From contig NC_088929.1 of the NCBI RefSeq assembly GCF_038396675.1, positions 33,958,501 through 34,022,500 of the forward strand: DNA of 64,000 bases, written 5' to 3'. Every line of letters begins with the position of its first letter. Positions within the stretch are counted from its first letter, which is position 1. The DNA is from Hydra vulgaris. Taxonomy: Eukaryota; Cnidaria; Hydrozoa; Anthoathecata; Hydridae. A program made the position numbers and the translations under genes. The notes under the pieces were generated by a model that saw only the letters and a program-made list of their open reading frames with translations, was not told where the DNA came from and did not search any database. Below are positions 11,628 through 26,400 of this stretch, in pieces.

Positions 11628-11666
11628 ACGCTCATCTCTCACGTTGCTAACGTGAGAGATGAGCGT
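11628..11666. repeat. Perfect 18-bp palindrome at an element junction
   Basis: ACGCTCATCTCTCACGTT, loop GCT, AACGTGAGAGATGAGCGT. To the left is LINE endonuclease sequence, to the right Tigger-like C-terminal sequence, so the palindrome marks the join. Confidence 0.97.
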
Positions 11667-12170
11667 CAAGGCGATATCAGGTTCCAAATGCATCTTGATA
11701 AATGTCACCTAACTCAGCTTGCAAATATTGACCAAATGAAAGCAGAGAATCGGAAAGTGTGCCGCAACTCATAACAAAAATTCTTTAGCAGTTTTGTTGA
11801 AACAGTTAGAAGATAATCTAAAGGAAAATGGCAGAGAAAACCTGAAGTCTGGTTTTGATAAATGTGGTATATTCTTTGAATCGAGATCGAGTCCTCCAGA
11901 AACTACCAAACAATGCACCACAATCAACTTTGTCGCCAAATTAACTCCATCAACGTGTTAGCGCATCTTTCAGTGAATTTTTAACTCAAACCAGATCGGA
12001 TAATACACCATTAGTCCGAAAAGTTAGACGTAAGTTGAATGTTTCAGCCTGTAAGATTATATCCACAGCCGACGTCGAACAGGATGTAGGAGGTGCTACT
12101 ACAACTTAAAAACTTTGAAGTACTACAAACACAGGCTCAAAACAAAGGAAAAAAAGATTTCTTCCAGCAG
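11667..12170 (+). pseudogene. pogo/Tigger-like transposase C-terminus
   Basis: Frame 1 reads SLAVLLKQLEDNLKENGREN then LKSGFDKCGIFF. A +1 shift near 11875 restores SLNRDRVLQKLPNNAPQSTL. The sequence 'LLKxLxxxLK...NLxxGFxxxGIxPLNRxxVLxxLP' is the characteristic C-terminal block of invertebrate pogo/DDE_1 transposases. The catalytic part is missing and further shifts follow, ending in a serine/aspartate-rich tail near 12180. Confidence 0.75.
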
Positions 12171-12254
12171 AATCAGACAGAATCAAGTCTAGCGACAGCA
12201 ATGAGGTTCAAAGTGAAAAAATATAATTTGTTAAAAAGAGTTTTTTATTTTGCT

Positions 12255-12530
12255 AGTAGTCAATTCATGACATATAGGTATAGTATTATACTTAAGCAAT
12301 TATTAGTAATGTGCTTAAACATCGTAACATCTATAGTAGTTAGTTTCATAAAATGTTGATCTCAGTTTTTTAAAGTTTTTAAAAACAGACATCATCGGTG
12401 AAAAATTTTTTTATTTATTTATTTTATTAGTCAATTCGTGACAGGCTTAGTTCTTACCTAGCGGTGCCTTAAGGTGTTAAAATTTATAGTTTTATAACAT
12501 TTGATCTCAGTTGTTAAAAATTTGTAAAAT
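12255..12530. repeat. Diverged tandem duplication
   Basis: TAGTCAATTCATGACA...TTTCATAAAATGTTGATCTCAGTTTTTTAAAG (12256-12377) is repeated with divergence as TAGTCAATTCGTGACA...TTTTATAACATTTGATCTCAGTTGTTAAAA (12428-12522). Units are about 100-120 bp. No coding content was found. Confidence 0.75.
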
Positions 12531-13445
12531 AAATTCATTACTTATAAATTCGTTTTCCATGCTAAAGTAATGAGTGTACTCATATAGCCTCATAATTGGG
12601 TCTAAATTAGTACATTCTATTAGTTTAAAAAAAAAATCCAAGAAAATTTTCAAAAAAAAAAAACCATAAACATGCTTAGTATATGTATAGACTATCAATA
12701 TAAACAATGACATGTTGAAAAAACAATAAGTGACTGCTCTAAACAACTAAAGAAAATGCAACAACCACAAAAACTTACTCAATTAACCCTGGTTTACGGT
12801 ACTTAAGTTTTATTTTTATGATTTTTGGTAACGTCAATAAATGTTTTTTCACCCTGTATTGGTGGGTTTCTTGGGTCATGACCTTGTTCAAATTGTCAAA
12901 TATAAATAATAGTGTTACTTATGTATCAAGAAAAATAAAATAGATAGTTTTTATAGACTGTTATGAATTTGATTTTTAGATCAGCAACTTTTAATTTATT
13001 TAAATAAAATTTTACATTCATTTAAATTGCCATAAACAGAATTTTGTTTAATAAATTTTGTTCTTTTTAAAAAAAGAAATAACTTCTTTTAAATAACTTT
13101 CATTTTTATTAATTGTCAGTCGGACGCAATGTTTATTAACCGTCTGAAAGGTATTAGGAATCTTAAAAACCGTTTATAGCATCTCCCACATTTTGAAAAG
13201 CAATTTATCTTCTGTCAGTATTATTTTCAGTTTTATAATTGCTACATTCATTTATTAAAATTAAATGTATACTTGGTTTATTAATTCGTTTTTTGAAATT
13301 TTTATACTTGTGTTTATTTTGCGTAATAATATTTATCTCTACAAAAATAGAACATTCTTGCGTAGTTACATAAATTTATGTAGTTATATATTTGTAATGG
13401 ATTATTCAATAGAAACAAAAAAAAGCTATGCAACAATATATTTGT
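12531..13445. other. Non-coding interval
   Basis: Very AT-rich. The open frames here are low-complexity and have no domain. Confidence 0.5.
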
Positions 13446-13449
13446 GTGT

Positions 13450-13600
13450 GTGTGCTCCAAGAAGACTATACGGTCTTATTACAGAGCACCGCAAATGAGC
13501 ATTTAACTAGGAAGTTCACGCCTCTTTTCTTACCAATATTGCTTATCTGACCAGAGTGGGTATTGAGCCTCGGACCTCTTGGTCCTGAACCAGAATTTTT
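13450..13600 (-). repeat. tRNA-derived SINE, family A, copy 3 (diverged)
   Basis: GTGCTCCAAGAAGACTATACGGTCTTATTACAGAGCACCGCAAATGAGCATTTAACTAGGAAGTTCACGCCTC matches the body of copies 2 and 4. The tRNA-like head (about 13555-13600, GGGTATTGAGCCTCGGACC) is degenerate. Confidence 0.75.
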
Positions 13601-13989
13601 ATTACTGAAAAAAATTTTCGGAGTTTTTTTTAGTAAAATTTTTGTGTAGCCGCAGCTTATCACCTCAATTCTTTGGAAGCGGGAACGTTTTTCCTGACTC
13701 AAAAACTTTACAGTCATTCATATGCAAAACAAAATATTTTGTATTTTAAGGTGGATCCATGGATCCATGGTAAAAGAAATGAAAAAAATGATTTTTTTTT
13801 TTAATATTGTTTTTATCAGAAAAACTACTTATTTTCATTGAGTTATTTATATATTTTTTTTTTTTTACATTGAGTTATTTTCAATTGAGTTATTTTTCTA
13901 TTTTACAAAAGGCTTTATTAAACCAAATTATTTGCTTTTAGTTTTTTATTCTGAAATTTTATCTTTTACTTAATTTATTTCAGGTTTCA
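13601..13989. other. Non-coding interval
   Basis: Contains a short direct duplication, GGATCCATGGATCCATGG (13753), and T-rich runs. No gene is seen. Confidence 0.5.
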
Positions 13990-14170
13990 TTTAAATGTTT
14001 GTCAAAATTTTTTTCAAGTGTTTCCATTGAAAAAACTCTTTTTAATTTCAATATTGTATGCGGTTAATTTAGGTAGTTTTAATGGAGGTGTCTTGGATTT
14101 AGAAGGTTTTGTAAACAAAATTAATTTCGTTTTATCAATACTCAATGGAAATTTAAAATCAGTGGTTAAG
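13990..14170 (-). pseudogene. Non-LTR reverse transcriptase relic (thumb region)
   Basis: On the minus strand the frame reads FPLSIDKTKLILFTKPSKSK then TPPLKLPKLTAYNIEIK, the N-K-T-x-x-I-F block just downstream of the polymerase palm in Jockey/CR1 elements. The rest of the element between this piece and 15660 is unrecognisable. Confidence 0.7.
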
Positions 14171-14199
14171 GATTCATTAAGTTCGTGTTCACATTAGAA

Positions 14200-15655
14200 A
14201 AAATATCTTTGAGTCTGATCAACGTAGTTAAAGCGAATTAGTAAAACTTAAATCGAAATTTTTTATAATAATCTCATTTTTTACAATATTAGATTTTACG
14301 TTACAAACTTAGGTTTTAAGTGAAATGAAAGTTTATTTTTGTTTAATACAACTTATTCTGCTTCTGTTTCAAAAATATTTCTTTAAGTTCTTTTTTTTTT
14401 TTGTTACAGAATTTAAGACTTTTATAAAGTCTCTATTTGAACTTCTTTAGGATTTTGCTCAGTCGGTTTGCTTCAATTTCTTTTAAAGAAAATTAAAAAA
14501 CGTCCTTAATTTGTACATGATCATAGGTCAAAAGAGCTAGAACTTTTATAAAGTATTTAAGTTTATAAATTTTATAAAAAACATGTTTTTTTCACACAAA
14601 AGTATGCTTTCTACTTAATAGTAAACACAAAAATTGTATAAGTACTAGCTCCTCTTTTTCCATTTCCTTGAGGAATATATCTTTGCAATAGTTAAAATAA
14701 TTCCAGCACCGAGCAAAATCCTCACTTAAAAATAGTATCCAAGAACTTAAGATTTCACAGGCCTGCAAATTAAATCTAAAGTTAGGACTCCATAATATAC
14801 CGCAATTATACTATATTAAATTATATAGCAAAAGTTCTTAATAGTTATATTACACATTTAATGAATTTTTTAATGAAGAGTTCTTGTAAACGACAGTAAG
14901 ATTTTTAGTGTTTTCTCTTAAGACAATCTAATTGTTTATCTTGACTAAATAAAATCTTGAAATATCTCAACTGTTTAAATTAATAACCAAGTGACGGCAA
15001 TTTCTCGAAAAGCGCCTTACTCTTGAGTCTTTAATAAAAGGAGGGGGGGGGGTAAGGGTGGTGACGTTTATTCATTTTTGTAAAATTTTCCCACCCACTC
15101 TCAGCTTATGAAGACCCAACCTCCTCTTGTTTAATAATTTTTACTTGTTCTAAACAACAACAACAAAAAATCAGTGAAAATTGGCCTTAAAAATTAAAAA
15201 ATAACTACTTCAATCACTGGTAAAAACAAAAACTTTCAGTGTAAATAGGCTTTAAAAATAAAAATAGTAAATCTCGATTTGTCAAAAACGAGCATTTGGT
15301 TTATTTCTCACCAAAGTATAAAACTTATATCAGCATATTAAATTCTTTAAAATTATTTTTAAACAGCTGTTGGAAAATGCGCATCTGACCTCAAGCCACG
15401 CTAGAATTAAATAGTTTTGAGCGTGTTTTGTAAAAATTATTAGTTTGGATTTATAAACTGAAGTTTTTTATAAAAAATACTTATATTTTAACATAAATAA
15501 AATCCCCCTTTTATTAATTTCCCCCGTTTATTAGATCTGGAATAAAATTACCCCGCCCCCCCCCCTTGTATTAAGGACGCGAGAGTAAAAACAGTGTGAA
15601 AGAAAAAACAAAAAAAAACTCTTAATTAAATAATGTTGAGGACAAGTAAACATTA
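14200..15655. other. Non-coding interval with G/C homopolymers
   Basis: No gene recognised. GGGGGGGG (15042-15049) and a C-run around 15553-15565, together with CCCCCTTTTATTAATTTCCCCCGTTTATTAG (15506-15536), are striking in this AT-rich background. They resemble ends of degraded MITE-like repeats, as at 16484-16679. Confidence 0.45.
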
Positions 15656-15659
15656 TTTT

Positions 15660-15840
15660 ATAAAAAAAATCCAAGTACTGATCCCTAGGGAACACCACAG
15701 TTTATAGATTATTATCACGTGTTAATTATATAGAACTCCTTGTTTACGATTTTCCAGATAACACAGACCTTTTAAGTTGGAGAGTACCACTACATAGTCT
15801 TTAGATCTACCAAATGCGTTTGATAGATCTGAAAAAATTA
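15660..15840 (-). pseudogene. Non-LTR reverse transcriptase relic (palm region)
   Basis: Minus-strand reading gives SDLSNAFGRSKD (equivalent to IDLSKAFD) near 15800-15835, and INCGVP-stop-GSVLG (equivalent to CGVPQGSxLGP) near 15664-15700. These are two ordered polymerase motifs, with a stop codon replacing the Q and the spacing shortened by deletion. Confidence 0.7.
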
Positions 15841-16170
15841 CCAGCGCCGAGTTAATGACAAGCTAACAATAATTTCTAACGATAAAGTTAGTAATTTGGC
15901 CTCGAGGACAACTAGCTACCTCAAAAGTTGGAAACAAAACCACCCTATTTTTTATAAGTTGAAAAATCTGAAATTCAAAGAATTTCAATAAAAAAAATTC
16001 AATAAAAATCCAACAAATAAAAATTATCAGTGCCGAATTAATGACAAACTAACGATAAAGATAGTAATTTGGTCACGAGGACAACTAGCTACCTCAAATG
16101 TTAGAAACAAAATCATCCGATTAAATTTTTTTTAAATTGTTAAATCTGAAATTTAAATAAATTTCAACAA
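15839..16170. repeat. Tandem duplication of about 160 bp
   Basis: ACCAGCGCCGAGTTAATGAC...GAGGACAACTAGCTACCTCAAAAGTTGGAAACAAAA...AATTTCAATA is repeated as ATCAGTGCCGAATTAATGAC...GAGGACAACTAGCTACCTCAAATGTTAGAAACAAAA...AATTTCAACA. The units begin near 15839 and 16024 and differ by small indels. Confidence 0.88.
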
Positions 16171-16392
16171 CCATAGTTAACTTACCATGGTAATTTAGCA
16201 GGCAGCTTAGCTAAATTTAAATCTTTTGATAATTATTTTCAGTGAGTTTTGTTACTTGTCTGTGGTTTTAGATAAAATAGGGATAGCATGCTTGCAGGAA
16301 AAAAAAAATCGGCAATAACTCTACTATCTATTTTATAATATCATTATAAAGAAACATGAATGTATTTTATAGTGTTTATATTGGCAAGTGTC

Positions 16393-16433
16393 ATTTTATG
16401 TTACATTGACATTGTAACAATGTAACATAAAAT
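16393..16433. repeat. Perfect 16-bp hairpin
   Basis: ATTTTATGTTACATTG (16393-16408) and CAATGTAACATAAAAT (16418-16433), with a 9-base loop. Confidence 0.95.
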
Positions 16434-16483
16434 ATTACACAATAATGTTCTTAGTATCTAGTGTATACATACAATGTCATGGC

Positions 16484-16679
16484 CCGTAGCAGCCGGGGGG
16501 AGGGGGGGTAATGGAACGGGAGGAGCAGGGGCATTTGTCCCCCCCCCACTATAATTTTTCAAATAAATAATTTTGAAAAAATCGACTGAAAAAATGACAT
16601 AAAAAAAAAAAAAGTTCCTTAAAACTATTTAGGTTTAGTACTGCCCCCCCCCCCCAATATAAATCTTGTTCCTATGGGC
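16484..16679. repeat. MITE-like element with G/C runs, flanked by direct repeats
   Basis: GGCCCGTAG...GGGGGGAGGGGGGG on the left and CCCCCCCCCCCC...CTATGGGCC on the right look like short terminal inverted repeats. The outer flanks share AATGTCAT and TAGTATCTAGTGTATAC (about 16453-16469 and 16730-16746), so a larger direct duplication surrounds it. It is non-coding and its class is unknown. Confidence 0.5.
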
Positions 16680-17112
16680 CTGAATATACCATGCAATGTC
16701 ATAATAACACACAATATACAATCTTCCTAGTATCTAGTGTATACTATTGCTATTGTATAAGTAATAATAAGTAATAACATAACGGAAAAAAAAAAAACTG
16801 AAATTTTTTTATTTTAAAATATATTAAAAATAAACTTTATTTAAAAACATATTTAAAATATTAATATCAATGTTTTAATTAAAACTTTATCAAGAATTAT
16901 TAATAACTATTTTCATTGACAGACCTTGCATTGAAAGATTTTAATATGCATTTAAAGATTCATCATTATGAGATTGTATAATTATACACAGTGTCTTGTT
17001 CTGTTATTTTTTTAAATCTTTCAGTTTTTTTGTGCTAAAAATTAATAGGTTTTTGGTGTCTATTTCGAAATAGCAAGTTTGTTTTAAACCTTGTATGCAT
17101 TTATATTCCTTT
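16680..17112. other. 3' flank of the TM7SF3 gene
   Basis: It lies downstream of the TM7SF3 stop codon on the minus strand. It is AT-rich and presumably holds the 3' UTR. No poly(A) tract typical of a retrocopy directly follows the stop codon. Confidence 0.5.
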
Positions 17113-18918
17113 CTATGATGGGTTTACAGGGTACTGTAATGGCTGAAATGATGAAACTTGATTCCAGTAAGGATTTACAGGTGATTGAACTCCATCAGAA
17201 GGGTTTTGATATGCATTTGTTTGAAAAGGAGCTGTAGAACAACCCTGGAAATAATCAGGAGGAGGTGAACTGGTAGAATAAGATCTTGAAACAGGTTGTT
17301 CATTTTTGCACAAAGGTGTTCGTTCATTATTTAAAGAAATTGTCTTTGTATTCTTGCTTTTTTTTGGTATTGAAGAAACTACAGGATGTCTATTGAATGG
17401 AAGTTTTTTAGTTGTATAACATTGAACAAAAAATCCAATAATAAATAAACAAAACCAAATCACCACTAGAATTAACTCATTCTTTTGAAATGGAGGATTT
17501 AAGAAATTTATAGATATCTTATAGTCTATTAGCCGTAACATAACATTCTGAACAATAAAATGCAAACTCGATTGAAGAAAATAGTTTGCAAAAAGAATAA
17601 CAAGATAAGATCCAATAATAGAAGAACATAAATAACAACTGGTTTTTGGGAAAAAAAGCATAACTAAGGTAATAAAAGTAACAATGGAAGCAAATGCAAT
17701 ACAAAAGTTATTAGTTTGCACCCAAAGATCCATGCCACCAAACGGCGTATAAAACAAAATTGAAGTTACGATTAATGCCAAAATGATATTAACACATAAC
17801 AAGCTTATAAAAATACATTTTCTAAAGATATTTAAAAACAAAAAGAAGGCCCCACCTAATATTGACCATAATGATGAAATCACAAGTAAATCTTTGAAAT
17901 CTATTTTTCCTACAATATTTGCAATAAGAATAACACTAATAATCCAAAACAAAAGTGTTCCACAAGTAAATAGAAACAGATGAAAGTATTTAAACCCTGC
18001 AAAACATAGCACAACACCAAAAATTGCAAGAATGACCAATAAAACAAGTCCATAAGTTGATTTGTATATGCAAGCGCTAAAATCTGATAATGTAAGTTTA
18101 CAGCCATATGTGACAGCTGGAATATATGCTGAGAACAAGCCATGGCTTTGATCTGAGACTATAACATTAAATACAATACCATATCCAAAAACTGTTTGAA
18201 CATGTAAAGCTAACTTATGACCTCCAGTAATCTGTGTTAACCATGTGCCATGCTTTTTAATATCTAGAGGAGATGTCATTCTTGAAATAGCATTGTAAAG
18301 TCCTTCTTTTGTGTAATCTTTTGATTCTAAATATAAATAATAAACATCATAGGTCAAAGAATAACTGTCAGGAAAATCAGAATCGTCACACTTTGGAGGA
18401 TCTAAAGTATTCTCATAAGATTTGCTTGCTCTTTCAAAAACTAATAATGTTTGTATTGAATCATAACTGATATGAATATTTGGATCTATATTTAGTGCGC
18501 AAGTTAAGCAACATCCTCCTGGTATAGGTGACAGAACTTTATAAGCTATAGCTATTAGCCAAACTTCTACAAACTCACTTTTATTTGAATCAATACCAAT
18601 GTAAGTAGTCACCGAGGTATTGTCAACCATTTGAATAATACCTGAATCAGAAGCATTGTTTTCATAGCCATATTTTGAATAAGGTAAAAAAGAAGTTACT
18701 ACCTTTTCACAGAGTGTGTGAGCTTGAAAACTCATAAAACTATAATTTACTTTTGGGTGAATATGGGTATTTACTTTATGATAAGCTAATGGTGAAGATA
18801 ATAATACACGATAAGGAATGTTTAACTCAATTTGAATCCCATTTCTTTCAGAAACTAATTGGTTATCAACGTATTGGTTAATTATAACTTGTATTACAAA
18901 GAAAAAAAATAATAACAT
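17113..18918 (-). CDS. TM7SF3: TM7SF3 homologue, seven-transmembrane protein (single exon)
   Basis: A 601-codon frame starts at ATG 18918. It opens with a hydrophobic segment (LLFFFFVIQVII) that can act as a signal peptide. An extracellular region of about 275 residues follows, with family landmarks: PIPGGCCLTCALNIDPNI, DPPKCD, YDVYYLYL, and NVIVSD...SAYIPAVTYGCK. Residues of about 285-505 hold seven hydrophobic helices. The cytoplasmic tail is about 95 residues, rich in S/P/Q, with NERTPLCK and a YPVNPS end. Order, spacing and length match vertebrate TM7SF3 (about 570 residues), a multi-pass membrane protein linked to cell survival under stress. Here the whole frame is uninterrupted, with no intron. 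The start is chosen because it is the first ATG and precedes the signal-like core. Confidence 0.92.
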   Translation of the reverse strand: MLLFFFFVIQVIINQYVDNQLVSERNGIQIELNIPYRVLLSSPLAYHKVNTHIHPKVNYSFMSFQAHTLCEKVVTSFLPYSKYGYENNASDSGIIQMVDNTSVTTYIGIDSNKSEFVEVWLIAIAYKVLSPIPGGCCLTCALNIDPNIHISYDSIQTLLVFERASKSYENTLDPPKCDDSDFPDSYSLTYDVYYLYLESKDYTKEGLYNAISRMTSPLDIKKHGTWLTQITGGHKLALHVQTVFGYGIVFNVIVSDQSHGLFSAYIPAVTYGCKLTLSDFSACIYKSTYGLVLLVILAIFGVVLCFAGFKYFHLFLFTCGTLLFWIISVILIANIVGKIDFKDLLVISSLWSILGGAFFLFLNIFRKCIFISLLCVNIILALIVTSILFYTPFGGMDLWVQTNNFCIAFASIVTFITLVMLFFPKTSCYLCSSIIGSYLVILFANYFLQSSLHFIVQNVMLRLIDYKISINFLNPPFQKNELILVVIWFCLFIIGFFVQCYTTKKLPFNRHPVVSSIPKKSKNTKTISLNNERTPLCKNEQPVSRSYSTSSPPPDYFQGCSTAPFQTNAYQNPSDGVQSPVNPYWNQVSSFQPLQYPVNPS

Positions 18919-19849
18919 TCCAAAATTAGAACTCGTTGATGTATTGGACTAATATTGTATCTTTTGTTGCTGTTGTTGTTAATAAATTAAAGAGTTTTAC
19001 CAATAATTGTTTAAAACAGCTAAGATAGAAATCCGTTATCTGCAAAAACTACAAATACGTTACCAAAAAATGAGTCGGCTTAATTCTACGTTGTTAATAC
19101 ATACTGCGATAAAGATTTATATTGCTGACATTGATAGCAGAATATAACTGACAACTTGACAAAAACTCAAATTACATTTACTAAACACTTTTTTCAAACA
19201 AATATTCTTTTACTTGTTTGAATTTCAGTTAATTTTTCTCGGAAATGCTGCTTATCACAAAAAGTCAAGTGACTTCAATAAAACGTAAACAAGACCATGT
19301 CATTGTCAATCATGCATTCGCCCCACCTCTAATAATTTTTTTTTTTTTTAATGATATCATTATTTATCCGCATGAGAGGAAACATAAGTATTCCTCGACT
19401 ATTTATGTATACAAATAGGGATTTTATAAGTTTACTTGTCCATTTTTGTAGAAGAAGCATAGAAATAAAAATAGATCTATATTGAATTTTACAACCCATA
19501 TAAATGATTTAGCAATTAACTAAATACGTTCAATGTTAGTAGAAAATAAAAAAAAATAGAGGCCGGATGACTTTAAACAGCACACACTCGACAATAGAAA
19601 ATGCAAAAATTTGTGATTACATAACTTTCGGTAATTGCAATTTTATAACATTGCTATTTTACTTTTTTTTCTTTTTCTTTTTTTCCAATTAAACTGTGTT
19701 TTCACGGAAACGATTAAGAAGGCGGATCTAGGACGAAGAGAACCGGGATCTATCAGTTTCAAGAGACCACGATGTCTACTTTCAAAAGAAACTTCTCAAC
19801 TCACAAAAAAATGTTTAACGAAAACCTATCCAACAAATATTTATGTAGT
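18919..19849. other. Upstream region of TM7SF3
   Basis: This should contain the promoter of TM7SF3, but I see no distinctive element. A long frame reading through 19635-20054 begins with TTG, not ATG, and runs into a SINE. I do not consider it a gene. Confidence 0.5.
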
Positions 19850-20053
19850 AGATTTGTTTTGGACCGAGTTCAATTCCCACCACGTCCCTGGTAGTACCGC
19901 GCTCAACTTGTTTCTCCGCGCAGCGGCCTTGTTCGTCAAGGTTCGTGTTTCGGAGTTATTGAGTTGGGAGAGGGTTATAACCATATGTAGCCTTCTCATC
20001 TGTAGTGGGCTTCTTGGCCTTGGGGAGGTGAATTACAACAACAACAAAAAGTA
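19850..20053 (+). repeat. tRNA-derived SINE, family B, copy 2
   Basis: Begins around a B-box-like GAGTTCAATTCCCACCACG and continues CTCAACTTGTTTCTCCGCGCAGCGGCCTTG...GTAGCCTTCTCATCTGTAGTGGGCTTCTTGGCC...GAGGTGAATTACAACAACAACAAAAA. The A-box end is lost. The tail (ACAACAACAACAAAAA) is the likely 3' end of the family. Confidence 0.8.
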
Positions 20054-20108
20054 GACATTTTGAGGGGTTCATTGGAGCTTAGCTTATCGGTTACTTAATG
20101 GACTATTT

Positions 20109-21079
<971 letters not shown>

Positions 21080-21082
<3 letters not shown>

Positions 21083-21692
21083 TGCTATTCTAATTACCCA
21101 GCAAACATTCTATAAAAGAATTTCATTAGACCTATATAGACATTTTGAGCGATCCGCTGTTGTTTTGCTCATCGGTTACTTAGTTAATTATTAGTAGCAA
21201 ATTAGGCTATCCAATGACTAGCCACTATATAAGATGTTGAAAATTTGTTGGCTGGCTTTATCGTCCCCTCACTATTATTTTTTTCTAGCTACAAATGTAA
21301 TAAATAAAATGTTCTATCTAATACATAAAATAAATAAAAAAATGTACATATATATAAATAAATACAATGTTCTGCCTGATATAATATATTATATTACATA
21401 GAATATTGTATTTATTTATATATACATATTTTTGTATTTATTTTATAAATTAGAAAAGACATTTTATTTATTACATTTGCAGATAGAACAAAGTAATACT
21501 AAGGGGACGATATGGCCAGCCACCAAATTTTTAACATGTTATATAGTGGCGAGTAATTGAACAGCCTAATTTACTAATAATAATTAGTTAAGTAACCGAT
21601 GAGCAAAACAACAGCGGATCGTTCAAAATGCCTTTATAGGTCTACTGAAATTCTTCTATAGAATGTTTGTTGGGTAATTAGAATAGCAGAAT
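21080..21692. repeat. 613-bp fold-back element
   Basis: The left half starts ATTCTGCTATTCTAATTACC and the right half ends with its near-exact complement. Other paired words include CGATCCGCTGTTGTTTTGCT with AGCAAAACAACAGCGGATCG, and GTCCCCTCACTATT with a diverged partner near 21500. The halves meet near 21385 in ATATAATATATTATAT with no real loop. A fragment related to one arm (CATTTTGAGGGGTTC...ATCGGTTACTTA) occurs at 20056-20098. It is non-coding, probably a MITE. Confidence 0.92.
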
Positions 21693-21751
21693 ATTATGGT
21701 AAAAACAACCGACAAATTAATTGTCAGTTGTTTTTACCATAATATTCTGCT
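21685..21751. repeat. 33-bp palindrome at the end of the fold-back element
   Basis: AGCAGAATATTATGGTAAAAACAACCGACAAATT is followed directly by its complement, with one mismatch and one indel. The inner arm overlaps the right end of the 613-bp fold-back. Confidence 0.9.
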
Positions 21752-21759
21752 ATTAATTT

Positions 21760-22823
21760 TTTTTCCAATTGATTATTTCTTTGTTTTGTTTTTATCATAG
21801 TATTCTGCCATTCTAATGAGGTCTTCGTTAAAGTTTAATCGTTTAATCTATTATTCTTTAATACAATAGCAAAAAATCTCGACAAGACTTTTTTGATAAC
21901 TGTTTATTATTGAATACATCTCTAATGTTGAACCTTATTAGAACTTGTCTACGTCTGATGAAGAAGTTAAATTTTTAGACAGGTTGTTTCTATTGAGAAC
22001 CGTTTTTTCTCAATGATTTGAAGACCTATTTCTATTTAAAATATTATTTTTTAAGCACGAAGTTGCGAACTGATAACAAATTTGAATAATTAAAAAGCCG
22101 TTTATTTACAGGAAATATCTAAAAAATTAAATGTGGATGTTGTAATTTACAATAAAAAATAGTTTGCGGGATAAATTACGTAACAAGTTTTGCAAATCTG
22201 AAAGGAGGTCGTTTCTATTAAAATTATTATTCTCGACTCTAAAACTGGTTATGCCTAAAACCCGACCTGGCCCAGCCCATTAATCTAATTGCCAGTTCAG
22301 CCCAACCTAAAATACGACTTTTCTGAATTTTACTAAAGTATTTATTGTTTGAAATCTATTTTTTTTTTTTTTTTTTGCGCAAAAGGCATATATTTGTTTA
22401 CTTTTTTCTTGATTAAAGATATAAAGATTTGCAAATATGTAAAAGAAAGTACTTAGTAAAAAAAATTATCAGTCTGTGTATTATAAAATTTTACGGCTTC
22501 TATTGATATAATGTTTTTATGTAATTTATACATTTATACAAGATATAAAATTTTTATATAATTTATACCCATATTTTTAATATCTCTAAATATGAGAGAT
22601 AATTAAAGAATTACATATAAAAATAGATACATAAATAAAAATAAAGCGCAAAATATGCTCTTTAGCTTATATCTATTTTAACAAAAAAAAAATTGTATAT
22701 AATGTAACTTATATTAAATATTATAATAAAACGCACAAACAAAAACATTAAATAAAAAAGCAAACAGATTTTTTTTATGTAAACCGTAAAATCTTTTTTA
22801 AAAACGATCGTACGGTTTTGTCA

Positions 22824-22825
<2 letters not shown>
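21760..22825. other. Non-coding interval
   Basis: AT-rich and without a gene. AACCCGACCTGGCCCAGCCC (22259) is an unusual GC-rich patch that may be an old transposon terminus. Confidence 0.45.
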
Positions 22826-26084
<3,259 letters not shown>

Positions 26085-26092
26085 TGTATATG

Positions 26093-26094
<2 letters not shown>

Positions 26095-26185
<91 letters not shown>

Positions 26186-26203
26186 ATATATATGTATATA
26201 TAT
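26095..26203. repeat. (TA)n microsatellite
   Basis: TA array with TATG interruptions directly next to the right end of the 23458-26084 transposon. Confidence 0.97.
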
Positions 26204-26400
26204 AATTGATAGTTTAAATAAAGTTATTTTTTACTGATGATATCCTTCTACTTTTGATTGTGGCAGAGATTGAGAGCAGATTTGTTGTTAAAGCTTGCTA
26301 AATGTTTCAAGTTTTTTTTTAAATTTGAAAATCTAAATTAAGTTAAAGCTCTTGAAAATTTTTTGATTCGTGTGTGTGTGTTTGTATGTTTATTAGCAAA

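Noticed and set aside
13735-13775. GGATCCATGGATCCATGG as a regulatory element
   Set aside because: It is a simple short duplication of BamHI/NcoI-like palindromes with no surrounding context.
19635-20054. A 139-codon frame with a hydrophobic start that looks like a secreted protein
   Set aside because: It begins with TTG, not ATG, has a stop in the upstream ATG frame, and its second half is SINE sequence. No homology was recognised.
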